DNA of 49,000 bases from Myxococcus xanthus (GCF_013116825.1 NZ_JABFNS010000064.1:1-49000); one strand, 5' to 3'. Numbered from the stretch's first letter, positions 19,808 to 29,519 are shown. Notes: generated from the sequence alone by a model not told the origin. A program made the numbers and translations.

Positions 19808-21151
19808 TCAACCGCCCGCGGGACGCATCGTGAAGGACACGGCCTCCGTGCCGAGCATGTACTCGTCACCGTCCGAGACCTGCTGCCGTGTGATTCGCTC
19901 GTTGTTGAACCAGGTTCCGTTCGAGGAGTTGAGGTCCTCGATGAAGACCTCGTCCCCCACCCGCGTCACGACAGCGTGCTCGCGCGAGACACGCTCCGAC
20001 TTCACGACGAGGCTGCACCGGGGGCCCCGGCCAATCGTGAAACGCTCCGTGGAGACGGCCACCGGCGCGCCTTGCGCCCACTGGACGAAGACCTCCAGCG
20101 GCGCGGGAGCCTTCACGATGTTGGTCGTCTCCGCCGACTGGTCCTCCAGAATCGTCGCGGCCTCGTCAGGTGGCCGGATCTTCGGCACAGGACGCGCCAC
20201 CAGTGGACGTGCGGCAATCGGCGTCGCGGCGGGTGCCTCCGCGGGCTCATCCTCGAGGCCCAGTGCCGCAAGCTCCGCGGCAATGTCGTCACTGGACACA
20301 TCCCCCTTCACGCCGCTGCCCGCCGGCACCTCGGCCTCATCGTCCGAAGCGGCTTCTTCGGACTCCGAATCGCCTGCGTCGTCGGCGGACTCCTCGTCCG
20401 AGTCGTCCTCCGCGGCATCCTCATCGGACGCATCGTCTTCCGAGTCCTCATCCGACGACTCGTCGGAATCCTCATCGTCGGCGTCGTCAGACTCCTCGTC
20501 ATCGGAGTCATCGGAGTCGTCGGAATCCGCATCATCGTCGGCGTCGTCAGACTCCTCGTCATCGGAGTCGTCGGAATCCGCATCATCGTCGGCGGCGTCT
20601 GATTGCGCGGACAGCCCCTCCGACGGCTGCACGGATGCCTCGACCTCCGCGAGAATCTCCTGCATTCGCGCGAGCACCAGCTCCGTGGAGTTCACCTCCG
20701 CCACGGACAGAGGCACGGAGGTGACGCCAGGAGGTTCCGTCGCGGGCTCCTCCGTCGCGTCGTCCGCCGAGAAGGCGCCCACGGGCGGAGCAGCCGTATC
20801 CGCCACGCCTGCCGCGACAGACACCGACTCCTGCGCGCCGCCCCCAGGATTGACGGGCGGCACCGCCGCTGCCACCGGTTCGGGAACCGGAGGCACGACC
20901 ACGCTCGACGCCACCACGACAGGTGCAGCGGCCTGGACCACAGGCTCCGCGGCCGTCACGCCCCCACTGGCCGCCTGCGCCTCCCCGCCCAGCGACACCA
21001 CGGTGGGGGATACGTAGCCATTCTGGCGCGCGAGCTGGAACAGGGCCTGCGCCACCAGCGCATCCCGGTCCACGCCCATGTCGCGGCTCATCAATTCCAG
21101 CGCCCGCCACAGGGGCTCGGAGACTTCAATCGTCTGACGAATCCGCTTCAT
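19808..21151 (-). CDS. FHA-domain protein with long acidic repeat
   Basis: This encodes 447 residues from the ATG at 21151, which has GAGGGGG upstream and lies two bases after the stop of the preceding gene. Residues 1-45 (RQTIEVSEPLWRALELMSRD, then ALVAQALFQLAR) look like a ribbon-helix-helix or short helical module. Residues about 45-150 are Ala/Val/Pro-rich. Residues about 175-275 are almost entirely Asp, Ser and Glu in tandem units. The C-terminal 95 residues are an FHA domain with the phosphothreonine-binding signatures FTIGR, SERVSREHA and LNSSNGTWFN. The protein should therefore dock onto a Thr-phosphorylated partner in the cytoplasm. A membrane Ser/Thr kinase is encoded just beyond the upstream gene, making it a natural candidate partner (inference). 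Confidence 0.85.
   Translation of the reverse strand: MKRIRQTIEVSEPLWRALELMSRDMGVDRDALVAQALFQLARQNGYVSPTVVSLGGEAQAASGGVTAAEPVVQAAAPVVVASSVVVPPVPEPVAAAVPPVNPGGGAQESVSVAAGVADTAAPPVGAFSADDATEEPATEPPGVTSVPLSVAEVNSTELVLARMQEILAEVEASVQPSEGLSAQSDAADDDADSDDSDDEESDDADDDADSDDSDDSDDEESDDADDEDSDESSDEDSEDDASDEDAAEDDSDEESADDAGDSESEEAASDDEAEVPAGSGVKGDVSSDDIAAELAALGLEDEPAEAPAATPIAARPLVARPVPKIRPPDEAATILEDQSAETTNIVKAPAPLEVFVQWAQGAPVAVSTERFTIGRGPRCSLVVKSERVSREHAVVTRVGDEVFIEDLNSSNGTWFNNERITRQQVSDGDEYMLGTEAVSFTMRPAGG
20474..20620. repeat. Tandem repeat encoding the Asp/Ser/Glu tract
   Basis: The block beginning ATCGTCGGCGTCGTCAGACT recurs at 20474 and 20534 (period 60 bases, 20 codons), and a third partial copy begins at 20585 after a 51-base unit. 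All periods are multiples of three, so copy-number changes would keep the frame. Confidence 0.75.
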
Positions 21152-21153
21152 GA

Positions 21154-23451
21154 CTACCCCCTCAGATTGGCCTGCCACGGAGACACGTGGTTCGCGTCGG
21201 TCAGCCAGAAGAACATCGCCTGCGTCTCCGCGTACTGCTCTTCGGCAATCCCCGCCAGATTGGGATGCAGCTCCTGGAGGGCAACGCCCTCGAAATCGAA
21301 CGTTGGCAGGTCCGGGTCGATGCGACCACGGGCCCGCCGGTTGCGGCACTGCCACAGCCGCTGCGTGGCCTGTCCTGCCGCCTGACCGAAGTCGGCCGGA
21401 GGCGTCAGCGCAGCCGGCATCCGAATCGACTCCTCCCCGCACGCCCACAAGAGCCAGGTCAGCGCGCTCCAGTCTCCACGGGCCGCGCGGGACAAGGCGG
21501 GAATCCCCATCCCCTTCGTGGACAGCGTCTCGTCGACATCCACCGAGTCACCATCCGCATCCTCGACCTCCGTCTGCTCCAACTCGACGGGCCCGTCAGG
21601 CAGCAGGGACGACACATCGGGCGGCAGCCAGGGCACGTTCGTGCCGGGCTTGAAGCGGGAGAGAATCTCCGCGCGCAGCAACTGGAGTCGCGTGGCGTAC
21701 TTGCGGACCACGGCCTGCACCGCGTCCAGCTCCTTCGTGGGCCCGTCGGGGACCTCATCGAACGTGCAGTGCGCGGGCTCACGTCCCGGCCAGAACTCGA
21801 AGCGCGGGAACAGCACCCGCCCGTAGGCGGAGAGGAACTTCCACGAATCCGGCTCCGACGGCGCCAGCGCCTCCGCGTCCTTCCGCATCTGCTCGCCCAG
21901 CCCCAGGTTCGCCAGGATGAGGCTCCGGGTGAACAGGTACGCCGAGCGCTCCGGCGCGAGCAGCATCGCGGCCAGGATGAAGTCCAACGCCGCCCGGGGC
22001 CGGTCCTGCTGGTCGTGGAGCACCGCGAAGCCCCGAAGCAACATCGCGGCCTCCGCGCCACGCATCATCGCATCCGCCAGCGCCGCCCGCTCATCCCCCG
22101 CGCTGTTCATCACGCCTTCGGCATTCTCGCGAGCACTCGCCTCCGTTCGAGGCAGGGTGAGCGACTCCAGCCATGCCTTCAGCGGGCCCACATCCAGCGA
22201 CACGGCGCTCGCCCGCGCCATGGCCAGCAGCGCCTCCCGGTATCGTCGGCCCGCCCGAGCCTGCTCGGCGAACTCACGCCATTCCGCGGCGCTCCTCGGA
22301 AGGTTCGAGAACACCTCCGAGGCCTCCAACGTCTCGTGGTCCTGGACAACGCCCAGGTCTCGGGTGACGACGGCGTTGCCCTCCGCATCCAGCAGCTTCC
22401 ACGTGCCGCACGCGAAGTCGTCCTCCATCTCCCCTTCGTCGAACCGCACCCGAGTGTCCGTGTACTCGTCCACGGCGCGGGAGTAATAGCGGCCATGCCG
22501 GCTGCCTTCGCGGAACTCGCTCTCCCAGAGGAGCTGTCCCTCCCGGTCCCAGAATCGGCACAGCCCGTGCCGCTCGGCCTTCGCGTTCAGCGACACGGAC
22601 GCCCACTGGTCCTGGTCCTCGCGGTACTCAGCCTTCTCGGGGAGGTTCGCGGGCCGCGTGGGGTACGGCTCTCCGGTGGAGGGCACCACGCGTTCGCCGG
22701 CGCCGTTGTAATGCAGCACCTGCGTCACGCGGCCGTGCGCGTAGACCATCACCGTGCGGCGGACCTTCTCGCTGACGCCGTTCTCATGCATCCGCTCGGT
22801 GGTGAATTGGTCGGACGCGTACCAGGTGCGAGGGCCGTGCAGGTTGCCCTGCTCGAACGCGCCGTCCTGGGACACCTCCCCGCTCTCGTGGAAGCGCTTG
22901 AAGGGGCCGTGGGGCTTGCCGTGGACGAAGATGCACTCGTTGCAGAGGGTTCCATCGGCGCGCCAGTACCTCCAGGGGCCGTGCTTCTCCCCGTCCTCGT
23001 CGGTGTCGCCGAAGCACCACTCCTCGTCTCCGGCGTCCCATTCCGCGTGGGGCGGAATGCCAGGCGGCGGCGTCCCCTCTTCCGTCAGCTTGCGGTTCGC
23101 CGCCCGCTGCTGCTCGACGGCCAGGTCCACGGAGTCCAGCTTGCTCAGCCAGGTCGCGAACGCCGAGGCCGACATCGCGCCCGAGGCGCGCCGGACCTCG
23201 ACGCCATCCTTGAAGGCCACCAGCGTGGGAATGGAGCGAATCTCCATCCGGCCGGAGACCTCTTCCTGCGCCTCCGTATCGAGCTTGCCGAAGGTGATGT
23301 TCGGGAACGCCTTCGCGGCGGCCTCGAAGGTCGGCGCGAAGCCGCGGCAGGGACCACACCACTCCGCCCAGAAGTCCACCACGCACACCCCGGCCTCCTG
23401 GGTGATGCGCTCGAAGTTCTCCTGGGTCAACTCAACGGTCTGTCCTGCCAC
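21154..23451 (-). CDS. Thioredoxin-MORN-repeat fusion protein
   Basis: This encodes 765 residues. The first 110 are a complete thioredoxin domain with active site WC32GPC35 and the cis-Pro loop IPTLVAFKDG. From about 140 to 370 there are repeated motifs of the MORN_2/YwqK type (HGPWRYWRADG, KPHGPFKRFHESG, NLHGPRTWY, RHGLCRFWDREGQLLWESEF). From about 385 to the end the chain is helical and TPR-like (GRRYREALLAMARA, RPRAALDFILAAMLLAPERS). There is no signal peptide, so it is probably a cytoplasmic redox protein or scaffold. The start is GTG with AAGGGAG upstream. It is transcribed with the FHA gene (two-base spacing). The combination is unusual, and its substrate is unknown. Confidence 0.85.
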   Translation of the reverse strand: MAGQTVELTQENFERITQEAGVCVVDFWAEWCGPCRGFAPTFEAAAKAFPNITFGKLDTEAQEEVSGRMEIRSIPTLVAFKDGVEVRRASGAMSASAFATWLSKLDSVDLAVEQQRAANRKLTEEGTPPPGIPPHAEWDAGDEEWCFGDTDEDGEKHGPWRYWRADGTLCNECIFVHGKPHGPFKRFHESGEVSQDGAFEQGNLHGPRTWYASDQFTTERMHENGVSEKVRRTVMVYAHGRVTQVLHYNGAGERVVPSTGEPYPTRPANLPEKAEYREDQDQWASVSLNAKAERHGLCRFWDREGQLLWESEFREGSRHGRYYSRAVDEYTDTRVRFDEGEMEDDFACGTWKLLDAEGNAVVTRDLGVVQDHETLEASEVFSNLPRSAAEWREFAEQARAGRRYREALLAMARASAVSLDVGPLKAWLESLTLPRTEASARENAEGVMNSAGDERAALADAMMRGAEAAMLLRGFAVLHDQQDRPRAALDFILAAMLLAPERSAYLFTRSLILANLGLGEQMRKDAEALAPSEPDSWKFLSAYGRVLFPRFEFWPGREPAHCTFDEVPDGPTKELDAVQAVVRKYATRLQLLRAEILSRFKPGTNVPWLPPDVSSLLPDGPVELEQTEVEDADGDSVDVDETLSTKGMGIPALSRAARGDWSALTWLLWACGEESIRMPAALTPPADFGQAAGQATQRLWQCRNRRARGRIDPDLPTFDFEGVALQELHPNLAGIAEEQYAETQAMFFWLTDANHVSPWQANLRG

Positions 23452-23966
23452 GGCGACTCCCTTGCGAGATGCGTGGGACGATAGAAATGAGCGTGGGCCC
23501 TCACGTCAACGGTGCAGTTCACGAACGGCACACACGACGCTCGAACACCGCCAAGCGCGGGAATCCACACGCGAAATCCGTCTCAGAAAGCGAAAAAGCC
23601 CAAACCTTGAGAAGAACGTACCCGCGAAGTCCGGCGTGAGCCGCTCGGAGCGCGGGACACCTCCAGTAGACTCCGTGACTGCAGGCCGCCGACGACGAGC
23701 CCTGCGCCCACTTTCCACGTACGCCCCAGGGGCTCACGACGGAGGTCTTCGGGAAGATGCGGCGCCGCTGGCGCGAGGGGGGCTGCCCCACATGGGAGAG
23801 GTCACCACGACCCCGGGTGAAACGGCCCCGCGAAACTCCTGAAACAATTACAATACCGGTAGGTCGCTGAGCGAAGGGCCTTCCGCGAATTCAACGGCGG
23901 CTGCATCCGTCATCGGGCGGATCGCCGCCAACGTTCTTCATCAGGCTCGGGTATACACGTTGCGTC
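23452..23966. other. Divergent intergenic region between Trx-MORN gene and kinase
   Basis: These 515 bases contain no frame that I recognise as a gene. Base composition is less GC-rich than the flanks (for example around 23570-23630 and 23830-23900), as expected of promoter DNA. It must hold promoters for both the kinase and the Trx-MORN/FHA operon. Confidence 0.5.
23952..23966 (+). promoter_or_regulatory. Possible -10 box of a near-leaderless kinase transcript
   Basis: TATACA at 23952-23957 lies nine bases before the kinase ATG. There is no ribosome-binding site between them and no clear -35 box. Confidence 0.3.
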
Positions 23967-25391
<1,425 letters not shown>

Positions 25392-25405
25392 TCCCTCTCA
25401 AGGGA
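25392..25405. terminator. Small hairpin between convergent genes
   Basis: TCCCT and AGGGA pair around a four-base loop in the 15-base gap between the kinase stop and the DUF4419 gene stop. The stem is short, so its strength is doubtful. Confidence 0.3.
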
Positions 25406-25406
25406 A

Positions 25407-26981
25407 TCAGAACCACAACTCCTCGACCTCTCCCGGCGTGAAGCCCGGCTCCTGGAAATAGACGCGCCCCTGCGAATTGAGCGCCTGGTGAAGGAACTCC
25501 GTCAGCGAGGCGGCGACGCACACGCCGGTCCGCGACTGAGCGCTTTCCACCCAGTAGATTGGGAGCTTCCCAGGCTGCTGGTGGTTGAAACGGTAGGCCA
25601 GGAAGCCGTGTTCACCCACGTCACAGAAACGCGTCCAGCCGTGCGGGTAGCCGCTGGATTGCGAATCAGCCTGATGGGTCTTGTTCCAGCGCGTTCCGTC
25701 GTGGAACTCCAGCGCCCCCGACGCCCGGATGCGGTACACGGCCGCGTCCCCCTGGCCGAAGAGCGACGCGCCGTCGCATGCGGCGTAGAACTGGCTGATG
25801 TCCGCCGGGATTCCACCGTCGCCCCACAGTCCACGCCACTCGCTGTGACGCTCCTCCGGGAGGGGCTTGGCCATGTGGTGCTCGTCCTCGACGCGCCGGA
25901 GCATCGCATCCAGCCCCAGGTCCTCGTGGACCACCCAGCCCGGCACCGGCCGCAGCGCCAGCGTCTCCGCGGACTGGAGCGTCCCCATGAAGCCCGCCGT
26001 CAGAGCCATCCGTGCCTTCACCATCCCAGAATCGGTGGCCACCGCGAGCAGGAGCGACACCCGGGACAGCCCGGTGGGCAATCTGTCACTAGACAGGGTT
26101 TCGCCCTTCTCCGTGGCGTCGGGCTTGCCCAGCGCCTGAGCCTCCAGCATCGGATTGGGAAAGTCATACGCTCCCGTCAATTGATTGCGAAGGAAGGGGA
26201 ACAGCTTGCCAATCCAGCCATTGAAGGTATCGCTGCCATAGGCGTGGTGCAGCTTGTAGATGGCTTGCCAGAACTTGCGATCCTCCCGCCCCTCGGAAGC
26301 CCGGATGAACTGCTCGCACAGCGGCAGCAGGTGCCGGGCCCAGGTCTCCATGCCGTACCGAGGAAGCTGACCGACCTTGTCCCGCAGCTTGCGCCAGTCC
26401 TCCGGTGAGCCCTCGAGCGTGATGGTGGGGATGCCGCAGATGCACATCACCACGTAGTCGAAGTACTCCCGCATCGCATCCATCAGCACGATTTGACTGA
26501 CCACGCGCTCCACCGGCCCCGTCGTGGAGAAATCGCACACCATCAGGTCGTGGAGCGCCGGCGAGTGCCCTTGAATCATCCCGGAGAAGTCGTCCACGAC
26601 GCCGGGCCAGAAATCATCCGATGCGAGGTCCGTCCGGGACGCGTCGCGTGTCACCACCAACTGCTTTCGCCCCTGGTGACGCACCAGGTCGAATCGCAGC
26701 GCCTCCGCATTGCGGGTGATGTGCAGAGCCAGCCCTTGGGCGATGGTGATCCAGAGGATGTCCGGAGACAACACCAATGGGCGGTGCCCGCTGAAAGCCA
26801 GATGCACCGCCGAGAGCAGAGGATGGGTCGCCTCGGGACGCACGAACCGCGCCTCGCGATGGGAGGCCCCGAGCACCTTGGCGTCCAACCGCCCACGCAG
26901 GGCCTCGGTGAGTCCGACCTCTTCCAAGGGCAGGACGGCAGGCTTCACGGCATCGACGGCGAACGTCACGCGATGGGGCAT
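25407..26981 (-). CDS. DUF4419 protein with C-terminal SUKH/SMI1-like domain
   Basis: This encodes 524 residues from the ATG at 26981. Residues about 40-320 match the DUF4419 pattern: HPLLSAVHLAFSGHRPLVLSPD, WITIAQGLALHI, DFSTTGPVE and CGIPTITLEGSPEDWRKL, then GWIGKLFPF. Residues about 385-515 resemble the SMI1/KNR4 (SUKH) fold, with DISQFYAACDGASLFGQGD, the FCDVGEHGFLAYRF strand pair and TLFEFL-type end ASLTEFLHQAL. DUF4419 has no established activity. SUKH domains often act as immunity or partner-binding modules in toxin systems, so a role in recognition is conceivable but unproven. The start has no ribosome-binding site but a good -10 box six bases before it. The coding region begins where the peptidase relic on the other strand has lost its front half. 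Confidence 0.8.
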   Translation of the reverse strand: MPHRVTFAVDAVKPAVLPLEEVGLTEALRGRLDAKVLGASHREARFVRPEATHPLLSAVHLAFSGHRPLVLSPDILWITIAQGLALHITRNAEALRFDLVRHQGRKQLVVTRDASRTDLASDDFWPGVVDDFSGMIQGHSPALHDLMVCDFSTTGPVERVVSQIVLMDAMREYFDYVVMCICGIPTITLEGSPEDWRKLRDKVGQLPRYGMETWARHLLPLCEQFIRASEGREDRKFWQAIYKLHHAYGSDTFNGWIGKLFPFLRNQLTGAYDFPNPMLEAQALGKPDATEKGETLSSDRLPTGLSRVSLLLAVATDSGMVKARMALTAGFMGTLQSAETLALRPVPGWVVHEDLGLDAMLRRVEDEHHMAKPLPEERHSEWRGLWGDGGIPADISQFYAACDGASLFGQGDAAVYRIRASGALEFHDGTRWNKTHQADSQSSGYPHGWTRFCDVGEHGFLAYRFNHQQPGKLPIYWVESAQSRTGVCVAASLTEFLHQALNSQGRVYFQEPGFTPGEVEELWF

Positions 26982-26987
26982 GCGCGC

Positions 26988-27017
26988 ATTACATCGCGCG
27001 CACTCGGATGGCGGCAA
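26988..27017 (-). promoter_or_regulatory. Promoter giving a leaderless DUF4419-gene transcript
   Basis: On the minus strand, TTGCCG (27017-27012), an 18-base spacer and TGTAAT (26993-26988) precede the ATG by six bases. TGTAAT matches the -10 consensus at five of six positions. No Shine-Dalgarno sequence fits into the gap. Confidence 0.5.
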
Positions 27018-27181
27018 GCGCCCCGTCGAGCGTGAAGACAGACAGCGCTCCGGCTGGAAACCTCCAGCGGCGCGCGGGGACTGGCACCCGCACCACGACG
27101 GGGCACGGCGACGACAGACCGATGCGCTACTGTCTCGCAGCCGTGGCATCTGAGACACCGCGCCCATCAACTGAGGGGTTC

Positions 27182-28147
27182 ATGCTCCGTCCAAGAAGGT
27201 TGTCCCACTCCATCCTGCTGACAGGCGTCAGCAAGGGCGGAGAGACCATGGTGTTCTATCGCCGGTTCCACCCAGAGGACGTGGACGCGACGGTGGCCTA
27301 TGTGGCGCCGCTCGTGCGCGGCGAAGATGCGCGTTTCCCCGCCTTCCAAGCCACCGTGGGAGGCTCGGAGTTGGCGTGGTGCCGCGAGCAAATCCACACC
27401 TTCCAGCGCGCCGTGCTGAACCGCCGCCAGGAGATGGTGGCGCTGCTGCGCGCCCATGCCGTAAACCAGGGCCTCACCTACAACCAGCTTGGCTTCGAGC
27501 GGGCCCTGGAGCACGCCGTCATCGAGACGTACTTCGCCTTCTGGCAGTACTCCCGCCCCCAGTACTGCGACGCGTTCCCCGATGACACGGCGTCGAGTGA
27601 ATACATGCTGGAGATCATTGACTGGGCGGTGGGCCTTGCCGCGTTCTCCGATAACAGCAGCTCCGGCGTTGCCGCGTACCACCCCTACTACTACCAGGCG
27701 AGTCTGGAGCTGGGTTGGCCCAAGCCCTACGAGGCGCACCTGGGAAACCTCATCCAGTACCCCGGAACGAACATCGCGCCGGTGTACTCGGCGCCCGGCG
27801 TGCCGGTCGTGTTCCGGCCCCAGGCCATGCAGGACATCGAGGACTGGCTCGTGACGCATGGCGAGCGGGTGATGTTCATCTATGGCGACCTGGCCCCATG
27901 GACTGCGGCGGCGTTCCCGCTCGGCAACGCCCAGGACTCCTTCGTGTTCACGGCTCCGGGCGGCAACCAAGGAAGCACCTTCAACTGGCTCCCCACCACC
28001 CTTCGGGACCAGGCCCAGGACATCGTGCGGCGCTGGGCAGGCGTCCCCTCACTGAAGCACGCCCCGGTGCCGCTCCCGGAGGCCGACACCGTCGAGTTCG
28101 GCCCGCACCTGCCGCCCCGGCGGCTGCAACCGCCCCCGGTCCCGTAG
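27182..28147 (+). pseudogene. Truncated, catalytically impaired S37-family tripeptidyl aminopeptidase
   Basis: The frame begins inside the family domain. SILLTGVSKGGETM is the nucleophile elbow (serine in GVSKGG), followed by FYRRFHPEDVDATVAYVAPL, a hallmark of the secreted S28/S37 peptidases of actinobacteria and myxobacteria. Normal members have about 150-200 residues before this point, including a signal peptide; none are present and the upstream DNA is the 5' region of the DUF4419 gene. Two further catalytic positions appear lost. The usual Y-G-x-x-D-P-W reads YGDLAPW, so Asp is replaced by Ala, and the usual G-N-H-G reads GGNQG, so His is replaced by Gln. The reading frame is otherwise open to the TAG at 28145. 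It may be a decaying gene or a repurposed fragment. The comparison uses remembered family patterns. Confidence 0.65.
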
Positions 28148-28163
28148 CCCGCGGCGAACGCCC

Positions 28164-28189
28164 CTCACCGGAGAAGCCGTTCCGGTGAG
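28164..28189. terminator. Hairpin terminator after the peptidase relic
   Basis: CTCACCGGA (28164-28172) and TCCGGTGAG (28181-28189) form a perfect nine-base stem with an eight-base loop, 17 bases after the stop. Confidence 0.6.
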
Positions 28190-28330
28190 CGGCTGAATCC
28201 ATCCAAGCCACCCACGGCCGAGCCCCAGTACCGAGCCGTATCGTAGGCACGCTTCGACGCGGCGCAGTCCAGCTTCACGGCCTGGCCGTCACGCTCGGCG
28301 CCCTCGTGCCCTGAGCGTGGCGCCGGCCCG

Positions 28331-28368
28331 GCGCTGACGTGTCATCCCACCAACTGACGCGTCAGCGC
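28331..28368. promoter_or_regulatory. Paired palindromes upstream of the phosphagen-kinase gene (candidate activator sites)
   Basis: TGACGTGTCA (28335-28344) and TGACGCGTCA (28355-28364) share the form TGACNNGTCA with centres exactly 20 bases apart, two helical turns. An outer inverted repeat, GCGCTGACG (28331-28339) and CGTCAGCGC (28360-28368), encloses them. They sit about 100-125 bases upstream of the start point of the sigma-54-type promoter at 28435. That is where enhancer-binding proteins bind. Confidence 0.6.
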
Positions 28369-28434
28369 CGCGTGATACACGGCGGCTCGCTCGCCAAATA
28401 TCGAAAATCACATACATTTAAGCAGCAACAACCG

Positions 28435-28450
28435 TGGCACGTGTCGTGCT
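28435..28450 (+). promoter_or_regulatory. Sigma-54 (-24/-12) promoter
   Basis: TGGCAC (28435-28440), five bases, then GTGCT (28446-28450) differ from TGGCAC-N5-TTGCW at one position. The invariant GG and GC are ten bases apart as required. The start point would fall near 28461, just before the ATG at 28465. Confidence 0.6.
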
Positions 28451-28464
28451 CAAGCCACGAAGCG

Positions 28465-29490
28465 ATGCTGCTCCACAAGCACCTCACCCCTGAGCTGAAA
28501 TCCCGGCTCGAACGGCTCACGACAAGCAACGGATGGACGCTCCGGAAGGCCATCCAGAGTGGCCTGGACCACGGGGACTCCCAGATGGGTGTCTACGCGG
28601 GTGACAGTGAGTCCTACGCGCTCTTCTCCCCGCTGCTGCATCCCATCATCCGGGACCATTCGGGCCACGACCTGAGCGGACACACGAGTGACTTCTCACT
28701 CGACGGGCTCCCCCAGGATGACCTGGACCCCACGGGCGAGTTCATCCTCTCCACGCGGGTCCGCGTCGGACGGAACCTGGCCCGGTATGCCTTTCCTCCA
28801 GCCATTGGCGCCAGGGACAGGGCCGCGCTGGAAGCCGAGGTCGTCCAGGTCCTCTCCCGTCTGAGGGGGCACCTCGCGGGCGAATACCATCCCCTGGCCA
28901 GCCTCTCCGAGGCAGAGCGGCGGGAGCTGGTGCACCACCACGTCTTGTTCCAGCAGTCGGACCGCTTCCTCGACAGCGCGGGCGTCAACCGCGACTGGCC
29001 GCGCAACCGCGGCATCTTCCACTCCGCGGACATGCGCTTCATCGTCTGGGTCGGGGAGGAAGACGCCCTGCGCATCATCAGCATGCAGCCCGGCTCGGGG
29101 CTGGCGCAGACCTACCTGCGGCTCCAGGCGGCGCTCGAGCAGTTCGACAGACAGCTCGACTTCGCCCGGGACTCACGGCTGGGCTTCCTCACGGCGTGCC
29201 CCACCAACCTGGGCACCGCCATGCGAGCCTCCGTGCTCATCCGCCTGCCCCACCTCTCACGGCGGCCGGACTTCCGCGCGCGGTGTGCCCGCCTGGGGCT
29301 CGCGGTGAGGGGCCTGCACGGCGAACACTCCGAAGCCCGGGACGGCGTCCATGACGTCTCCAATGCCACCCGTCTGGGCGTCACCGAGCGGGACATCTAC
29401 GAACAGCTTCGGACGGGCATCCACGCGCTCATGGAGATGGAATCCGCGGCACGAAAGCGTGGACACCCGAAGGCGGCGCCCGGGAACTGA
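28465..29490 (+). CDS. ATP:guanido phosphotransferase (bacterial arginine kinase-like)
   Basis: This 341-residue protein belongs to the phosphagen kinase family, which is rare in bacteria; Myxococcus xanthus is known to have a functional arginine kinase. It would transfer phosphate between ATP and arginine as an energy buffer. The N-terminal helical domain (LHKHLTPELKSRLERL) precedes MGVYAGDSESYALFSPLLHPI. The catalytic domain has STRVRVGRNL, the reactive-cysteine motif ACPTNLGT, and the loop GEHSEARDGVHDVSN. The usual NEEDH motif reads GEEDA, so both acidic residues remain while Asn and His are replaced. I chose the ATG at 28465 because the predicted transcription start lies at about 28461. 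The frame extends up to 28339, but that stretch overlaps the promoter elements and is AT-richer. Confidence 0.88.
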   Translation: MLLHKHLTPELKSRLERLTTSNGWTLRKAIQSGLDHGDSQMGVYAGDSESYALFSPLLHPIIRDHSGHDLSGHTSDFSLDGLPQDDLDPTGEFILSTRVRVGRNLARYAFPPAIGARDRAALEAEVVQVLSRLRGHLAGEYHPLASLSEAERRELVHHHVLFQQSDRFLDSAGVNRDWPRNRGIFHSADMRFIVWVGEEDALRIISMQPGSGLAQTYLRLQAALEQFDRQLDFARDSRLGFLTACPTNLGTAMRASVLIRLPHLSRRPDFRARCARLGLAVRGLHGEHSEARDGVHDVSNATRLGVTERDIYEQLRTGIHALMEMESAARKRGHPKAAPGN

Positions 29491-29499
29491 AAGCCCCCG

Positions 29500-29519
29500 G
29501 AGCGCCTCGCATCGCGCTC
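29500..29519. terminator. Bidirectional hairpin between kinase and transporter genes
   Basis: GAGCGC and GCGCTC form a six-base stem around an eight-base loop in the short gap between the converging genes. It overlaps the stop of the binding-protein gene by two bases. Confidence 0.35.

Noticed and set aside
23525-23540. GG-N10-GC spacing that could suggest a sigma-54 promoter before the kinase
   Set aside because: The flanking bases match the consensus poorly (CGGCAC and ACGCT) and it is over 400 bases upstream of the kinase.
28339-28464. Upstream extension of the phosphagen kinase to GTG 28339
   Set aside because: The extension overlaps the paired palindromes and the sigma-54-type promoter, and its amino acids do not resemble the family.
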